The notes beneath the pieces are model-generated. The model was not told the DNA's origin, made no database searches, and saw only the letters and a list, made by a program, of their open reading frames with translations. DNA of 14,428 nucleotides from assembly GCA_002376725.1 (NCBI GenBank), contig DFOM01000004.1, forward strand, positions 1-14,428, read 5' to 3'. Below are positions 7,211-14,349 of the stretch, in pieces; position 1 is the stretch's first letter, and the number at the start of each line of letters is the position of its first letter. The translations under genes and the position numbers were made by a program. This DNA is from Cloacimonetes bacterium UBA3541. Lineage in GTDB: Bacteria; Cloacimonadota; Cloacimonadia; Cloacimonadales; Cloacimonadaceae.

Positions 7211-8614
7211 TTGTCAGAATATAAAGTTACTATAATTGGTGGAGGACCTGGGGGTTATGAAACAGCTATAAGGCTAAATCAATATGGAATTGACTGCCTC
7301 CTGATAGAAGAAGAACGAATTGGAGGAGTCTGTTTGAATCGGGGATGTATCCCAACAAAAGCATTAGTTAAAAGTGCAGAGCTATACAATGAAATGTGCT
7401 TTGCTCCAAATTATGGACTACCATCCTTTAAGCATGAACTGGATTATACGCAGGTCTTTAACCGAAAAAATGATATCGTTGCACAACTGGTTAACGGTAT
7501 AGAGCTTATTTTTCGTAAACGCCAAATACCTATTCTAAAAGATAAGGCTGTGTCTATTAGCTTAAACAATGATAAATATCTCATTCAAACAGTTGGAGGA
7601 GAACAAATAAATTCAAAATATGTGGTTATTGCCACCGGTTCAGTACCAAAATCTTTACCTCATATAGGCATAGACGAAAATAATATCCTATCTTCTACTG
7701 GTATTCTCAATCTATCAACCTTACCTGAATCTTTAGCCATAATTGGAGGTGGAGTTATTGGCTGTGAGTTTGCTTCCATAATGAATAGTTTTGGAGTTCA
7801 AACTAGTATCATAGAGTTTCTTCCGCGCATTCTTCCTGGTGAAGATGAAGAGATATCAAAAAGACTGACAGCAGCATTAAAAAAAGCTGGTATAAAGATT
7901 TATACTTCCACCTCCGTGGATGCTATTATTGAGGTTGAACAAGGACAACAACTTACACTTTCTGATGGCTCAACTTTCACAGTAGATAAAGTATTGTTAT
8001 GCGTTGGACGAAATCCTAATTGCACTCTTGATTGGAAGAATATGAAACTTGAAACTGAACATAATGCCATTATCATTGATGAATTTATGCGCACTAATCT
8101 TACTCATATATATGCTATTGGAGATGTCACCGGAAAACTTGCTCTTGCACACACAGCCAGCAAACAAGGAGAAATAGCAGCTGCTCATATTGCCAGTGAG
8201 ATATTAAATATCCCTTTCAAGCATCCAATTTTGATTTATGCAAATATCCCTCGTTGCACCTTTACCAATCCCGAAGTTGCTTCTGTTGGCTATACTGAAG
8301 AAGAAGCAAGAGAAAAATTTGGAGAAATAAAAGTAGGTAAGTTCCCTTATAGTGCTAATGGAAAAGCTATGGCTATGAGTAGCACTTATGGACTGGTAAA
8401 AACAATTGCTCGCGCAGACAACTCCGAATTAGTGGGAATACATATCATAGGTGCCAATGCTACCGAGCTTATAGCACAAGGGACAATCCTTATTTCTATG
8501 GGAGTAAAATCAGATGTCACAGATAGTCTAACCTTTGCCCATCCAACCCTTTCAGAGACGATTAAAGAGTCCCTTGAGGACCTAAATAAACTTTCCATAC
8601 ATAAGATTTACTAA
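7211..8614 (+). CDS. lpd: Dihydrolipoamide dehydrogenase (E3)
   Basis: This FAD enzyme reoxidises dihydrolipoyl groups with NAD+ in 2-oxoacid dehydrogenases or the glycine cleavage system. The 467 residues are full length. They include the FAD-binding IIGGGPGGYETA (8-19), the redox disulfide GGVCLNRGCIPTKAL (Cys41 and Cys46), the second nucleotide-binding GGGVIGCEFAS, YAIGDVTGKLALAHTAS, and the C-terminal interface AHPTLSETIKESL with the catalytic His and Glu. The start is TTG at 7211; AAAGGAG lies about seven bases upstream and overlaps the rpoN stop region, and the FAD motif begins at the expected distance. No lipoyl E2, E1 or gcv gene is nearby, so the partner complex is unknown. Mercuric or glutathione reductase is less likely given the CxxxxC context and the HPTLSE end. 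Confidence 0.95.
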   Translation: MSEYKVTIIGGGPGGYETAIRLNQYGIDCLLIEEERIGGVCLNRGCIPTKALVKSAELYNEMCFAPNYGLPSFKHELDYTQVFNRKNDIVAQLVNGIELIFRKRQIPILKDKAVSISLNNDKYLIQTVGGEQINSKYVVIATGSVPKSLPHIGIDENNILSSTGILNLSTLPESLAIIGGGVIGCEFASIMNSFGVQTSIIEFLPRILPGEDEEISKRLTAALKKAGIKIYTSTSVDAIIEVEQGQQLTLSDGSTFTVDKVLLCVGRNPNCTLDWKNMKLETEHNAIIIDEFMRTNLTHIYAIGDVTGKLALAHTASKQGEIAAAHIASEILNIPFKHPILIYANIPRCTFTNPEVASVGYTEEEAREKFGEIKVGKFPYSANGKAMAMSSTYGLVKTIARADNSELVGIHIIGANATELIAQGTILISMGVKSDVTDSLTFAHPTLSETIKESLEDLNKLSIHKIY

Positions 8615-8627
8615 GGAGGACTAACGC

Positions 8628-9167
8628 ATGCAAATCACGATTACTGCCCGTCATTTTGAACTGACAAAGGCAATCAGAGATTATGTGGAATCATCCTGTC
8701 AGAAATTGAACCGGTATTTTGATCACATAATCACTATTCATGCAACTTTATCTTTAGAAGACAACCGCAATATTTGCGAACTTTCACTTCATGCACCAAG
8801 ATATGTTCTTAAAAGCCAGGCAGAAGAAATGGATATGTACCTTGCCATAGATTCTGCTGTAGACAAATTAGAGGTTCAGATTAAAAAACTGAAAGATCGG
8901 ATAACCGACCATCAGAAAAAGAGACCTTTGAAGGAACAATTTATCACCTATTCTCATGAATCGGATATCTTTGTTAATCCGGAAAATCACACACGTAAGA
9001 CCATTAAAACCAAACGCACTGTGGCAGATAGCTTATCTCTGCAAGAGGCTTTGGAAAAGTTGGATAATCAAAAAGACAACTTTTTGATATTTAAAAATGT
9101 GGAAACCGATAAAATTAATGTCCTCGTAAAAAAAGATGAGCAAAATTATAAATTGATAGAACCTTAA
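8628..9167 (+). CDS. hpf: Long-form ribosome hibernation promoting factor
   Basis: HPF binds the 30S subunit in stress or stationary phase and makes inactive 100S ribosome dimers. The first ~100 residues form the S30AE domain (MQITITARHFELTKAIRDYVESSCQKL, ending in the basic helix KLEVQIKKLKDRITDHQKK). After a linker, residues about 125-179 (SLQEALEKLD...FLIFKNVETDKINVLVKKDEQNYKLIEP) match the C-terminal dimerisation domain of long HPF. At 179 aa this is the long, self-dimerising type, not the ~95-aa enteric form that needs RMF. AAGGAGGA at 8613-8620 is a very strong ribosome binding site that overlaps the lpd stop. hpf downstream of rpoN is a conserved arrangement, although lpd separates them here. 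A sizeable RNA hairpin follows the stop. Confidence 0.95.
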   Translation: MQITITARHFELTKAIRDYVESSCQKLNRYFDHIITIHATLSLEDNRNICELSLHAPRYVLKSQAEEMDMYLAIDSAVDKLEVQIKKLKDRITDHQKKRPLKEQFITYSHESDIFVNPENHTRKTIKTKRTVADSLSLQEALEKLDNQKDNFLIFKNVETDKINVLVKKDEQNYKLIEP

Positions 9168-9179
9168 GACTTTCCGCTT

Positions 9180-9212
9180 GAGATCCGGAAGGAGATTTCC
9201 CTTCCGGCTCTC
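9180..9212 (+). other. Intercistronic hairpin between hpf and hprK
   Basis: GAGA (9180-9183) and CCGGAAGG (9185-9192) pair with CCTTCCGG (9200-9207) and TCTC (9209-9212) around a 7-base loop AGATTTC, with one T-C mismatch, giving 12 pairs. The bases after it are TTGCATC, not a T run, so it is a poor intrinsic terminator. It could stabilise the upstream mRNA 3' end, be a processing site or cause partial attenuation before hprK. It ends about 20 bases before the hprK start. Confidence 0.6.
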
Positions 9213-9231
9213 TTGCATCTAGAGGATAGGA

Positions 9232-10185
9232 ATGAAAATTATTACAATCAGGGAATTATTTGAAAGTAAGAAGAAAGACCTTGCCCTCTCTCTGGTCACT
9301 GAACCTGAGACCTTAAATAAAAAACTCAGCTCACAATATATCAATAGACCAGGTTTAGCTCTAGCGGGATATTTGGATGTTTTCTCCTCTGACTGTATTC
9401 AAGTCTTTGGCGAAATGGAAGTCCGATATCTGCAATCTTTACCTGAAGAACTTATGTTAGAAAGAATGCGTCGTATCTTTCAGATGGATATACCTTGCAT
9501 AATCGTGACTAAAGGTCTCACTCTACCTCCTTCAATAGAATATCTAGCAAATGACCATAATGTGCCCATTCTTTCCAGTCGTCTTTCCACTGCTCAGCTA
9601 ATTCAGCTGTTAAATAGGTTTCTGCTGGATATCTTTGCTCTGGAAAAAACTATTCATGCTACTCTAGTTGAGGTGTTTAGTCTGGGAATATTGCTTTCTG
9701 GTAAAAGTGGCATAGGCAAAAGTGAATGTGCTCTTGATTTAATTCATAGAGGACATAGTCTAGTAGGAGACGACCTTATAACTATCCGTTTAATTGATGA
9801 TAAATTGATAGGAAAATCCAGCAGAGACCTGGGGTCTTTTATGGAAATACGAGGTGTAGGATTTGTAAATGTGGAAAGAATGTTTGGTATAGAAAGAGTT
9901 AGAAAGCAAAAAGAGATTGACCTACAAATAGAATTGATGCCTTGGCAAGAAAACATTGATTACGAACGTATCGGTCTAGCTAATAATTATGCAGAACACC
10001 TCGGAATTAAACTTCCTATTATCTATCTTCCGGTCTCTCCAGGAAAAAATGTCTCCGTTATTGTGGAAGTGGCTGCGATGAATATGATTCTCAAGGGAAT
10101 CGGTTATGATGCTGCCGAAGATTTTAATCGTCTTCTACATGAACAAATTCGTAAACAAACATTACAAAAGCCTATTGTCACCTAA
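9232..10185 (+). CDS. hprK: HPr kinase/phosphorylase
   Basis: HprK phosphorylates Ser46 of HPr with ATP or pyrophosphate and also removes it, linking carbon/energy status to regulation. The 317 residues match the family length. An N-terminal domain is followed by IHATLVEV, the Walker A loop GKSGIGKSE (157-165), CALDLIHRGHSLVGDDL with the catalytic Asp pair, the HPrK signature MEIRGVGFVNVERMFGIERV, and the C-terminal LPVSPGKNVSVIVEVAAMN segment. ptsH, encoding its HPr substrate, starts four bases after its stop, so the two are surely coupled. HprK is best known from Firmicutes but also occurs in LPS-making groups such as spirochaetes and several proteobacteria. In those it often sits near rpoN/PTS genes, as here. 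AGAGGA at 9221-9226 precedes the ATG. Confidence 0.96.
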   Translation: MKIITIRELFESKKKDLALSLVTEPETLNKKLSSQYINRPGLALAGYLDVFSSDCIQVFGEMEVRYLQSLPEELMLERMRRIFQMDIPCIIVTKGLTLPPSIEYLANDHNVPILSSRLSTAQLIQLLNRFLLDIFALEKTIHATLVEVFSLGILLSGKSGIGKSECALDLIHRGHSLVGDDLITIRLIDDKLIGKSSRDLGSFMEIRGVGFVNVERMFGIERVRKQKEIDLQIELMPWQENIDYERIGLANNYAEHLGIKLPIIYLPVSPGKNVSVIVEVAAMNMILKGIGYDAAEDFNRLLHEQIRKQTLQKPIVT

Positions 10186-10189
10186 CTGA

Positions 10190-10456
10190 ATGAGCCGAAG
10201 AAGGGTTAAAGTTGTAAACAAACTTGGGTTACATGCCAGACCGGCAGCTCTGTTAGTAAAAGCCGCTACTAAGTATAGAAGTGAGTTCTTCATTGAAAAA
10301 GATGGAATGAGGGTTAATGGTAAAAGCATTATGGGAGTTATGATGTTAGCCGCAGAATGTGGCTCTGTGTTGGATTTAATTGCTGATGGAGTTGATGAGG
10401 AGTATCTCTTAGATGAGATTTCTGAACTTATAGCCAGTGGCTTTGGAGAAGAGTAA
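10190..10456 (+). CDS. ptsH: Phosphocarrier protein HPr
   Basis: HPr accepts a phosphate from enzyme I on His15 and passes it to EIIA-type proteins. The 88 residues contain KLGLHARPAALLV with His15 and Arg17, and NGKSIMGVMMLA with Ser46 exactly at the HprK regulatory position. Both the PEP-dependent and ATP-dependent phosphorylation sites are therefore intact, which favours a true HPr over an NPr lacking the kinase target. It starts four bases after hprK without an obvious Shine-Dalgarno sequence, so translation probably relies on coupling. ptsI follows four bases later. No EIIA, EIIB or EIIC gene appears in the window, so the phosphate acceptor is unknown; a mainly regulatory role is possible. 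Confidence 0.96.
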   Translation: MSRRRVKVVNKLGLHARPAALLVKAATKYRSEFFIEKDGMRVNGKSIMGVMMLAAECGSVLDLIADGVDEEYLLDEISELIASGFGEE

Positions 10457-10460
10457 AAAT

Positions 10461-12182
10461 ATGCATAGCATAAAAGGTTTAGTCATTTATCCTGGTTTAA
10501 TTATTGGAAGAGCTAGAAAACTTGAGGCTATTGATTGGGACTTACCCACCACGCATATTTCTCCTTCATCGGTAAATTCAGAAATCAAATTACTTGAAAA
10601 TGTCATAAATTCTTTGGCACAAGAAATCCAGCTTCAACTTAGAGAGCTTAAAGATTCCAAAGAGGAAAAAGATATTCTCAACTCCCATCTACTAATACTT
10701 CAGGACCCTGAGCTTATATCTCAAGTAAAAAATCTAATCTCCCAAAATTTACTACCAGCTGCTGTATCCATTCAACAAGTGTTTTCTCAAGTTCAGGAAC
10801 ACCTTAAAAACTTATCTAATGATTTTCTTGCACAGCGTGAAGTAGATTATCGTGATGTAAAACATCGCCTTTTACTGGAAATTACTGGACAACAACAAGA
10901 AATATTACATAATTGGAATCCTGAGCAGATTGCCATTTTACAAGAAGCTACACCTTCCTGGGTTAGTGCCTTTGCTCGTTATAAAGTTCCTGCCTATTGC
11001 TCCGAAAAAGGAAGTTTGACTTCTCATGCTTCTATTCTCAGTCGTGCCCTAAAAATTATCTCCATAACTGCCTTACCTGAACTCTGGAAATTGGTCTCAG
11101 AAAATGAAAAACTTATCTTAGATGGTTTAAACGGAAAAGTTATAATAGACCCTGATATTGCTACTTTACAACATTATGAAAAACTAAAAGCAAATTATCA
11201 ACAGCAAGAGGAAATTAGCATTTCGGAACAAGATGTTCCCATCCAAACCAAGGACGGACGCAGAATAAAACTAAGTTGTAACCTGGACCCTTTATCAGAT
11301 TTAAATGAACCAACTAAATTAAATGCAGATGGTGTGGGACTTTATCGGACAGAATTTTTATATCTCGGAAAAGATGAATTACCATCCGAAGATTATCAGT
11401 TCTCTATCTATAAACAGGTAGCCGAATTTATTGCTCCTCATAGCGTTATAATTCGCACTTTTGACCTGGGAGGCGATAAACTTTCCCATCTTATACCCTC
11501 AACTCCTGAAGATAATCCCTACTTAGGAAATCGCGGCATCCGTTTTTCTTTGAGTCATAAGGATATATTCAAAACTCAGATTAGAGCTGTCCTTAGAGCT
11601 GCAATTTACGGTAAAGTAAAACTGATGTTCCCAATGATAAAAGATTATCAAGATTTTCTGCAGGCAAAAGAAATAGTGGAAGAATGTAAAACTGAACTGC
11701 AAAAAGAGAATATCCCCTTTGCTCAAAATCTTCCTCTAGGTGTAATGATAGAAATTCCCTCTGCTGCTCTTTGTGCAGAAGAATTAGCTGAAAACTGCGA
11801 TTTTATGAGTATCGGCACTAATGATTTGGTGCAATATACCTTAGCTGCAGATAGAAATAATTCTGCTCTAGCTGAATATTATATCACACATCATCCTTCA
11901 GTTTTGAAACTTATGAAACTAACTCTACAATCTGCTGGTAAATATGGAAAACCTATATCTGTCTGTGGTGAAATGGCTTCTCAACCTCAATATGTGCCCC
12001 TATTAATTGGTATGGGATTTAAAGAACTCAGCGTGGGAACTACTGCTTTTTTACGGTGCAAAAACATTATCCGCCATTGTGATAAAGAGCTTTTCAACCT
12101 GATAGAAAACACTGATTTAGACCATATAGATTCAATAGAAGCTCTTATCTTTGAACAATTAAAACCTTACTACAAATTTTAA
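10461..12182 (+). CDS. ptsI: PEP-protein phosphotransferase (PTS enzyme I)
   Basis: Enzyme I takes phosphate from phosphoenolpyruvate and gives it to HPr His15. From the ATG at 10461 the protein has 573 residues. The active-site His falls at 189 (LTSHASILSRAL) and the catalytic Cys at 502 (SVCGEMA), the same numbers as in E. coli enzyme I. That supports this start over an in-frame GTG at 10437 inside ptsH. PEP-binding motifs follow: DGVGLYRTEFLY, IRTFDLGGDKL, NPYLGNRGIR, GVMIEIPSAAL and the SIGTNDLVQYTLAADRNN stretch. Oddly, the segment after the active His reads KIISITALPELW where most enzymes have an IPAVVG-like sequence; the rest looks functional. GGAGAAGAG lies ahead of the start. Cotranscribed with hprK-ptsH. 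Confidence 0.95.
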   Translation: MHSIKGLVIYPGLIIGRARKLEAIDWDLPTTHISPSSVNSEIKLLENVINSLAQEIQLQLRELKDSKEEKDILNSHLLILQDPELISQVKNLISQNLLPAAVSIQQVFSQVQEHLKNLSNDFLAQREVDYRDVKHRLLLEITGQQQEILHNWNPEQIAILQEATPSWVSAFARYKVPAYCSEKGSLTSHASILSRALKIISITALPELWKLVSENEKLILDGLNGKVIIDPDIATLQHYEKLKANYQQQEEISISEQDVPIQTKDGRRIKLSCNLDPLSDLNEPTKLNADGVGLYRTEFLYLGKDELPSEDYQFSIYKQVAEFIAPHSVIIRTFDLGGDKLSHLIPSTPEDNPYLGNRGIRFSLSHKDIFKTQIRAVLRAAIYGKVKLMFPMIKDYQDFLQAKEIVEECKTELQKENIPFAQNLPLGVMIEIPSAALCAEELAENCDFMSIGTNDLVQYTLAADRNNSALAEYYITHHPSVLKLMKLTLQSAGKYGKPISVCGEMASQPQYVPLLIGMGFKELSVGTTAFLRCKNIIRHCDKELFNLIENTDLDHIDSIEALIFEQLKPYYKF

Positions 12183-12193
12183 AGGGTGCTATT

Positions 12194-13549
12194 ATGTTAA
12201 CTTTTGAATACCGTAACCTTCTTCAATCTGAACTTATTCCTACGGCAATACCCGAATCATATATCCATAATTATTCTCACGCTTGTAAACAAGCAAACGA
12301 AGAAATTAAATCTGATCGTCAAGCTGGTATCTTGGGCTTTTATGACCTTCCCGACCAGGATACTAGTCACATTCTGAACTTTATTGAATCTCTGGACCCT
12401 AAATATAATACTATGGTAGTGCTGGGTATTGGTGGTTCTGCTCTGGGTAATAAGGCACTCTATTCTGCCCTTAAAACTGAACACAATTTAGATAAAAAAC
12501 TGTTTGTTTATGATAATGTAGACCCTGTTTTTCTCTTTGAAATCTTAGACCAAATAAATCTGGATACTACTATATTCAATGTTATTTCCAAGAGTGGAAC
12601 CACTGCTGAAACTATGGCAGCTTATTTAATAATTGCAGATTTAATTAAAAAACGCTACCCAAGGGATTATAAAAACCGACTAATCATAACTACAGACAAA
12701 GAAAAAGGATTTTTACGCAAGCTATGCGAGAAAGAACATTATCCTTCTTTCGTTGTTCCAGACAATGTAGGAGGACGTTTTTCTGTACTTAGTGATGTAG
12801 GTCTTGTTTCTTCTGCTTTTACTAATATAAATATCCAGAAACTGTTGCAAGGTGCAGCTTCTATGCGAGACCGTTGTGCTGATTTAACTAATATCTATGA
12901 TAATCCTGCTTATTTAAATGGACTTTTGCACTATCTATATTTCCGAGAAGGCAAAAATATCACGGTGATGATGCCCTATTCTAATGCTCTTTATGACCTT
13001 GCAGATTGGTATCGTCAGCTCTGGGCAGAAAGTTTGGGTAAACGCTATGACCTTAAGAGACGAGAAATCCTGGTTGGTCAAACTCCCGTTAAAGCTTTAG
13101 GTGCCACCGACCAGCATTCTCAAATTCAGCTTTACACTGAAGGACCCTATGATAAAGTTATAACCTTTCTATCGGTCTTAAATTTCCAGTATGATTATAC
13201 TATCCCCAATCTACATCCTGAAAGTGAAGATGTTAGTTATCTTGGTGGACATAAACTATCAGAATTACTTAATGCAGAAAGACTTGCCACCGAAATTGCT
13301 CTCACTAAAGCAAAACGTCCAAATGCCAATATTATTTTCCCGCAAATTGATGAGTTTCATCTGGGAGAATTCATTATGATGTATGAAATTCAAACTGTAT
13401 TCACGGGAAAACTATTAAATATAAATCCTCTGGACCAACCAGGAGTGGAAGCAGGGAAAAAAGCTACCTATGCCTTAATGGGAAAACCTGGTTATGAAAA
13501 GGAAAGAGAAGAAATAGAACAATATCTTCAAAAATCAGGAAAGAAATAA
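12194..13549 (+). CDS. pgi: Glucose-6-phosphate isomerase
   Basis: This glycolytic and gluconeogenic enzyme interconverts glucose-6-phosphate and fructose-6-phosphate. The 451 residues match the shorter bacterial type (Bacillus-like, about 450 aa) and not the ~550-aa enteric type. Motifs are VLGIGGSALGNKAL, NVISKSGTTAETMAAY (phosphate binding), GGRFSVLSDVGLV (PGI signature region), WYRQLWAESLGKR with catalytic Glu279, GATDQHSQIQLYTEGP with the ring-opening His, and the C-terminal DQPGVEAGKK carrying the conserved Lys. AAAGGGTG about seven bases before the ATG serves as the ribosome binding site, and ptsI ends 11 bases upstream. It is the last gene of the run. I see no clear intrinsic terminator after it. 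Confidence 0.96.
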   Translation: MLTFEYRNLLQSELIPTAIPESYIHNYSHACKQANEEIKSDRQAGILGFYDLPDQDTSHILNFIESLDPKYNTMVVLGIGGSALGNKALYSALKTEHNLDKKLFVYDNVDPVFLFEILDQINLDTTIFNVISKSGTTAETMAAYLIIADLIKKRYPRDYKNRLIITTDKEKGFLRKLCEKEHYPSFVVPDNVGGRFSVLSDVGLVSSAFTNINIQKLLQGAASMRDRCADLTNIYDNPAYLNGLLHYLYFREGKNITVMMPYSNALYDLADWYRQLWAESLGKRYDLKRREILVGQTPVKALGATDQHSQIQLYTEGPYDKVITFLSVLNFQYDYTIPNLHPESEDVSYLGGHKLSELLNAERLATEIALTKAKRPNANIIFPQIDEFHLGEFIMMYEIQTVFTGKLLNINPLDQPGVEAGKKATYALMGKPGYEKEREEIEQYLQKSGKK

Positions 13550-13681
13550 ACAATAAATCATTCAGTTCTTGCTCTTTATCTCTATAAATGCTTATAAGCT
13601 AATTCAAAGAATATATTATTTTTCTTATTAATGAGAATAACTTATTAAATATCTAAAAATTCAATAAAACGGCAATGCTAA
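13550..13681. other. Non-coding AT-rich spacer after pgi
   Basis: Nothing recognisable is encoded here. It holds weak AT-rich inverted sequences (for example around 13617-13641) but no GC-rich hairpin with a T run, so pgi transcription has no obvious intrinsic stop. The frame of the transposase remnant is closed by TAA at 13679-13681. Confidence 0.5.
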
Positions 13682-13927
13682 TGGAATTGGATCTTTAACG
13701 AGACTCCATTTATCTTTATAAAAAGCTTCAATGGCAAGTTCAGAAAAGAATGCTTTGACCTTAATTGTTTTGGAGATTTGCTTGAAAGAGATGTGATTAT
13801 GAATTGGCGGTTAGATTACAACATGAATCGACTCCACAGTTCCCTAAACAACATAATTCCAACGAAATTCCGAGAAAATTATGAAAACATTGTCGTTAGC
13901 AAACGTGTCACCTTACAAGTAGGGTAA
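13682..13927 (+). pseudogene. Remnant of an IS3-type transposase (OrfB C-terminal end)
   Basis: The 81-codon open stretch ending at TAA 13925-13927 reads like the end of an IS3-family OrfB integrase core. SFNGKFRKECFDLN resembles the usual ESFNGKFRDECLNxx, and WRLDYNMNRLHSSLNNIIPTKF resembles the usual WRxDYNxxRPHSSLGxxTPxEF. The residue before SFNG, normally the catalytic Glu of the DDE triad, is Lys (codon AAA, 13721-13723). An in-frame stop lies just upstream (13679-13681), and the rest of the transposase, including orfA, is absent. It is clearly a dead fragment. Further frame damage upstream may hide more of it. Confidence 0.8.
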
Positions 13928-13934
13928 AAAATAA

Positions 13935-13944
13935 GAGAGGGTCA
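13935..13944 (+). mobile_element. Possible right end of the decayed IS3-type element
   Basis: GAGAGGGTCA lies eight bases past the transposase stop. IS3-family elements commonly begin with TGACC-like bases, so their right inverted repeat ends in a GGTCA-like sequence, and the spacing fits. No partner TGACCCTCTC was found upstream, in line with a 5'-truncated copy. This is a weak, position-based call. Confidence 0.3.
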
Positions 13945-13973
13945 GATTGATTTTTATAAATAAGTTTAATTTT

Positions 13974-14053
13974 TTCACGCAGATATCGCAGATAACGCAG
14001 ATGGATGATTGATAATATATTATAATTTTAACTCTCTTGAAATCGCAAAAGAA
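13974..14053 (+). repeat. Dispersed repeat A, copy 1 (with 9-bp iterons)
   Basis: This 80-bp unit recurs at 14350-14428 with only a few differences and one single-base length change. Its left part is three perfect-period 9-mers of consensus NNCGCAGAT (13976-14002). The right part is an AT-rich stretch ending in CTCTTGAAATCGCAAAAGAA. Its iterons are an imperfect inverted copy of those in repeat B. Confidence 0.85.
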
Positions 14054-14143
14054 ATGTCTAAGCCCACTAATTGGATTAATAATAATATTCTAAGATAAAG
14101 TCAGAATTTTAGATTATGCTTAATATTCTAAATATAAATAAAG

Positions 14144-14226
14144 AAATCTGCGAAATCAGCGTAATCTGCGTGAAATAATTCTTCTAATATTAATATCTTA
14201 TTATCCTAAATTTTTATCCGTGCTAT
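14144..14226 (+). repeat. Dispersed repeat B, copy 1 (inverted iterons)
   Basis: This 83-bp unit is repeated at 14258-14340 with three mismatches, giving a period of 114 bp. It opens with three 9-mers of consensus ATCNGCGNN (14146-14172), the reverse complement of the NNCGCAGAT iteron of repeat A (28 bp aligned with five mismatches). It ends in the first part of a degenerate iteron set at 14216-14242. Confidence 0.85.
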
Positions 14227-14242
14227 CTGTGCAATCTGTGAG
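14216..14242 (+). repeat. Degenerate 9-bp iteron triplet
   Basis: Three consecutive 9-mers of consensus ATCYGTGNN occupy exactly 27 bases. They keep the same 9-bp period and orientation as the ATCNGCGNN iterons of repeat B, with GCG changed to GTG. A single matching 9-mer (ATCTGTGCT, 14330-14338) sits at the end of the second B copy, where the triplet is cut short. Confidence 0.7.
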
Positions 14243-14257
14243 AGGTAAATAATAAAA

Positions 14258-14340
14258 AAATCTGCGAAATCAGCGTAATCTGCGTGAAATAATTCTTCTA
14301 ATATTAACATCTTATTATCATAAATTTTTATCTGTGCTAT
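14258..14340 (+). repeat. Dispersed repeat B, copy 2
   Basis: Second copy of the 83-bp unit at 14144-14226, differing at three positions. Its iterons (14260-14286) face those of repeat A copy 2 (14352-14378) as an inverted pair around about 65 bp, so a long hairpin could form in RNA or single-stranded DNA. Confidence 0.85.
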
Positions 14341-14349
14341 TATTTATAC

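Noticed and set aside
10437..10460. Upstream GTG start for ptsI inside ptsH
   Set aside because: The ATG at 10461 places His189 and Cys502 at the same numbers as E. coli enzyme I and has a GGAGAAGAG sequence ahead of it.
13617..13641. Terminator after pgi
   Set aside because: The possible stem is AT-only, relies on G-T pairs and has no following T tract.
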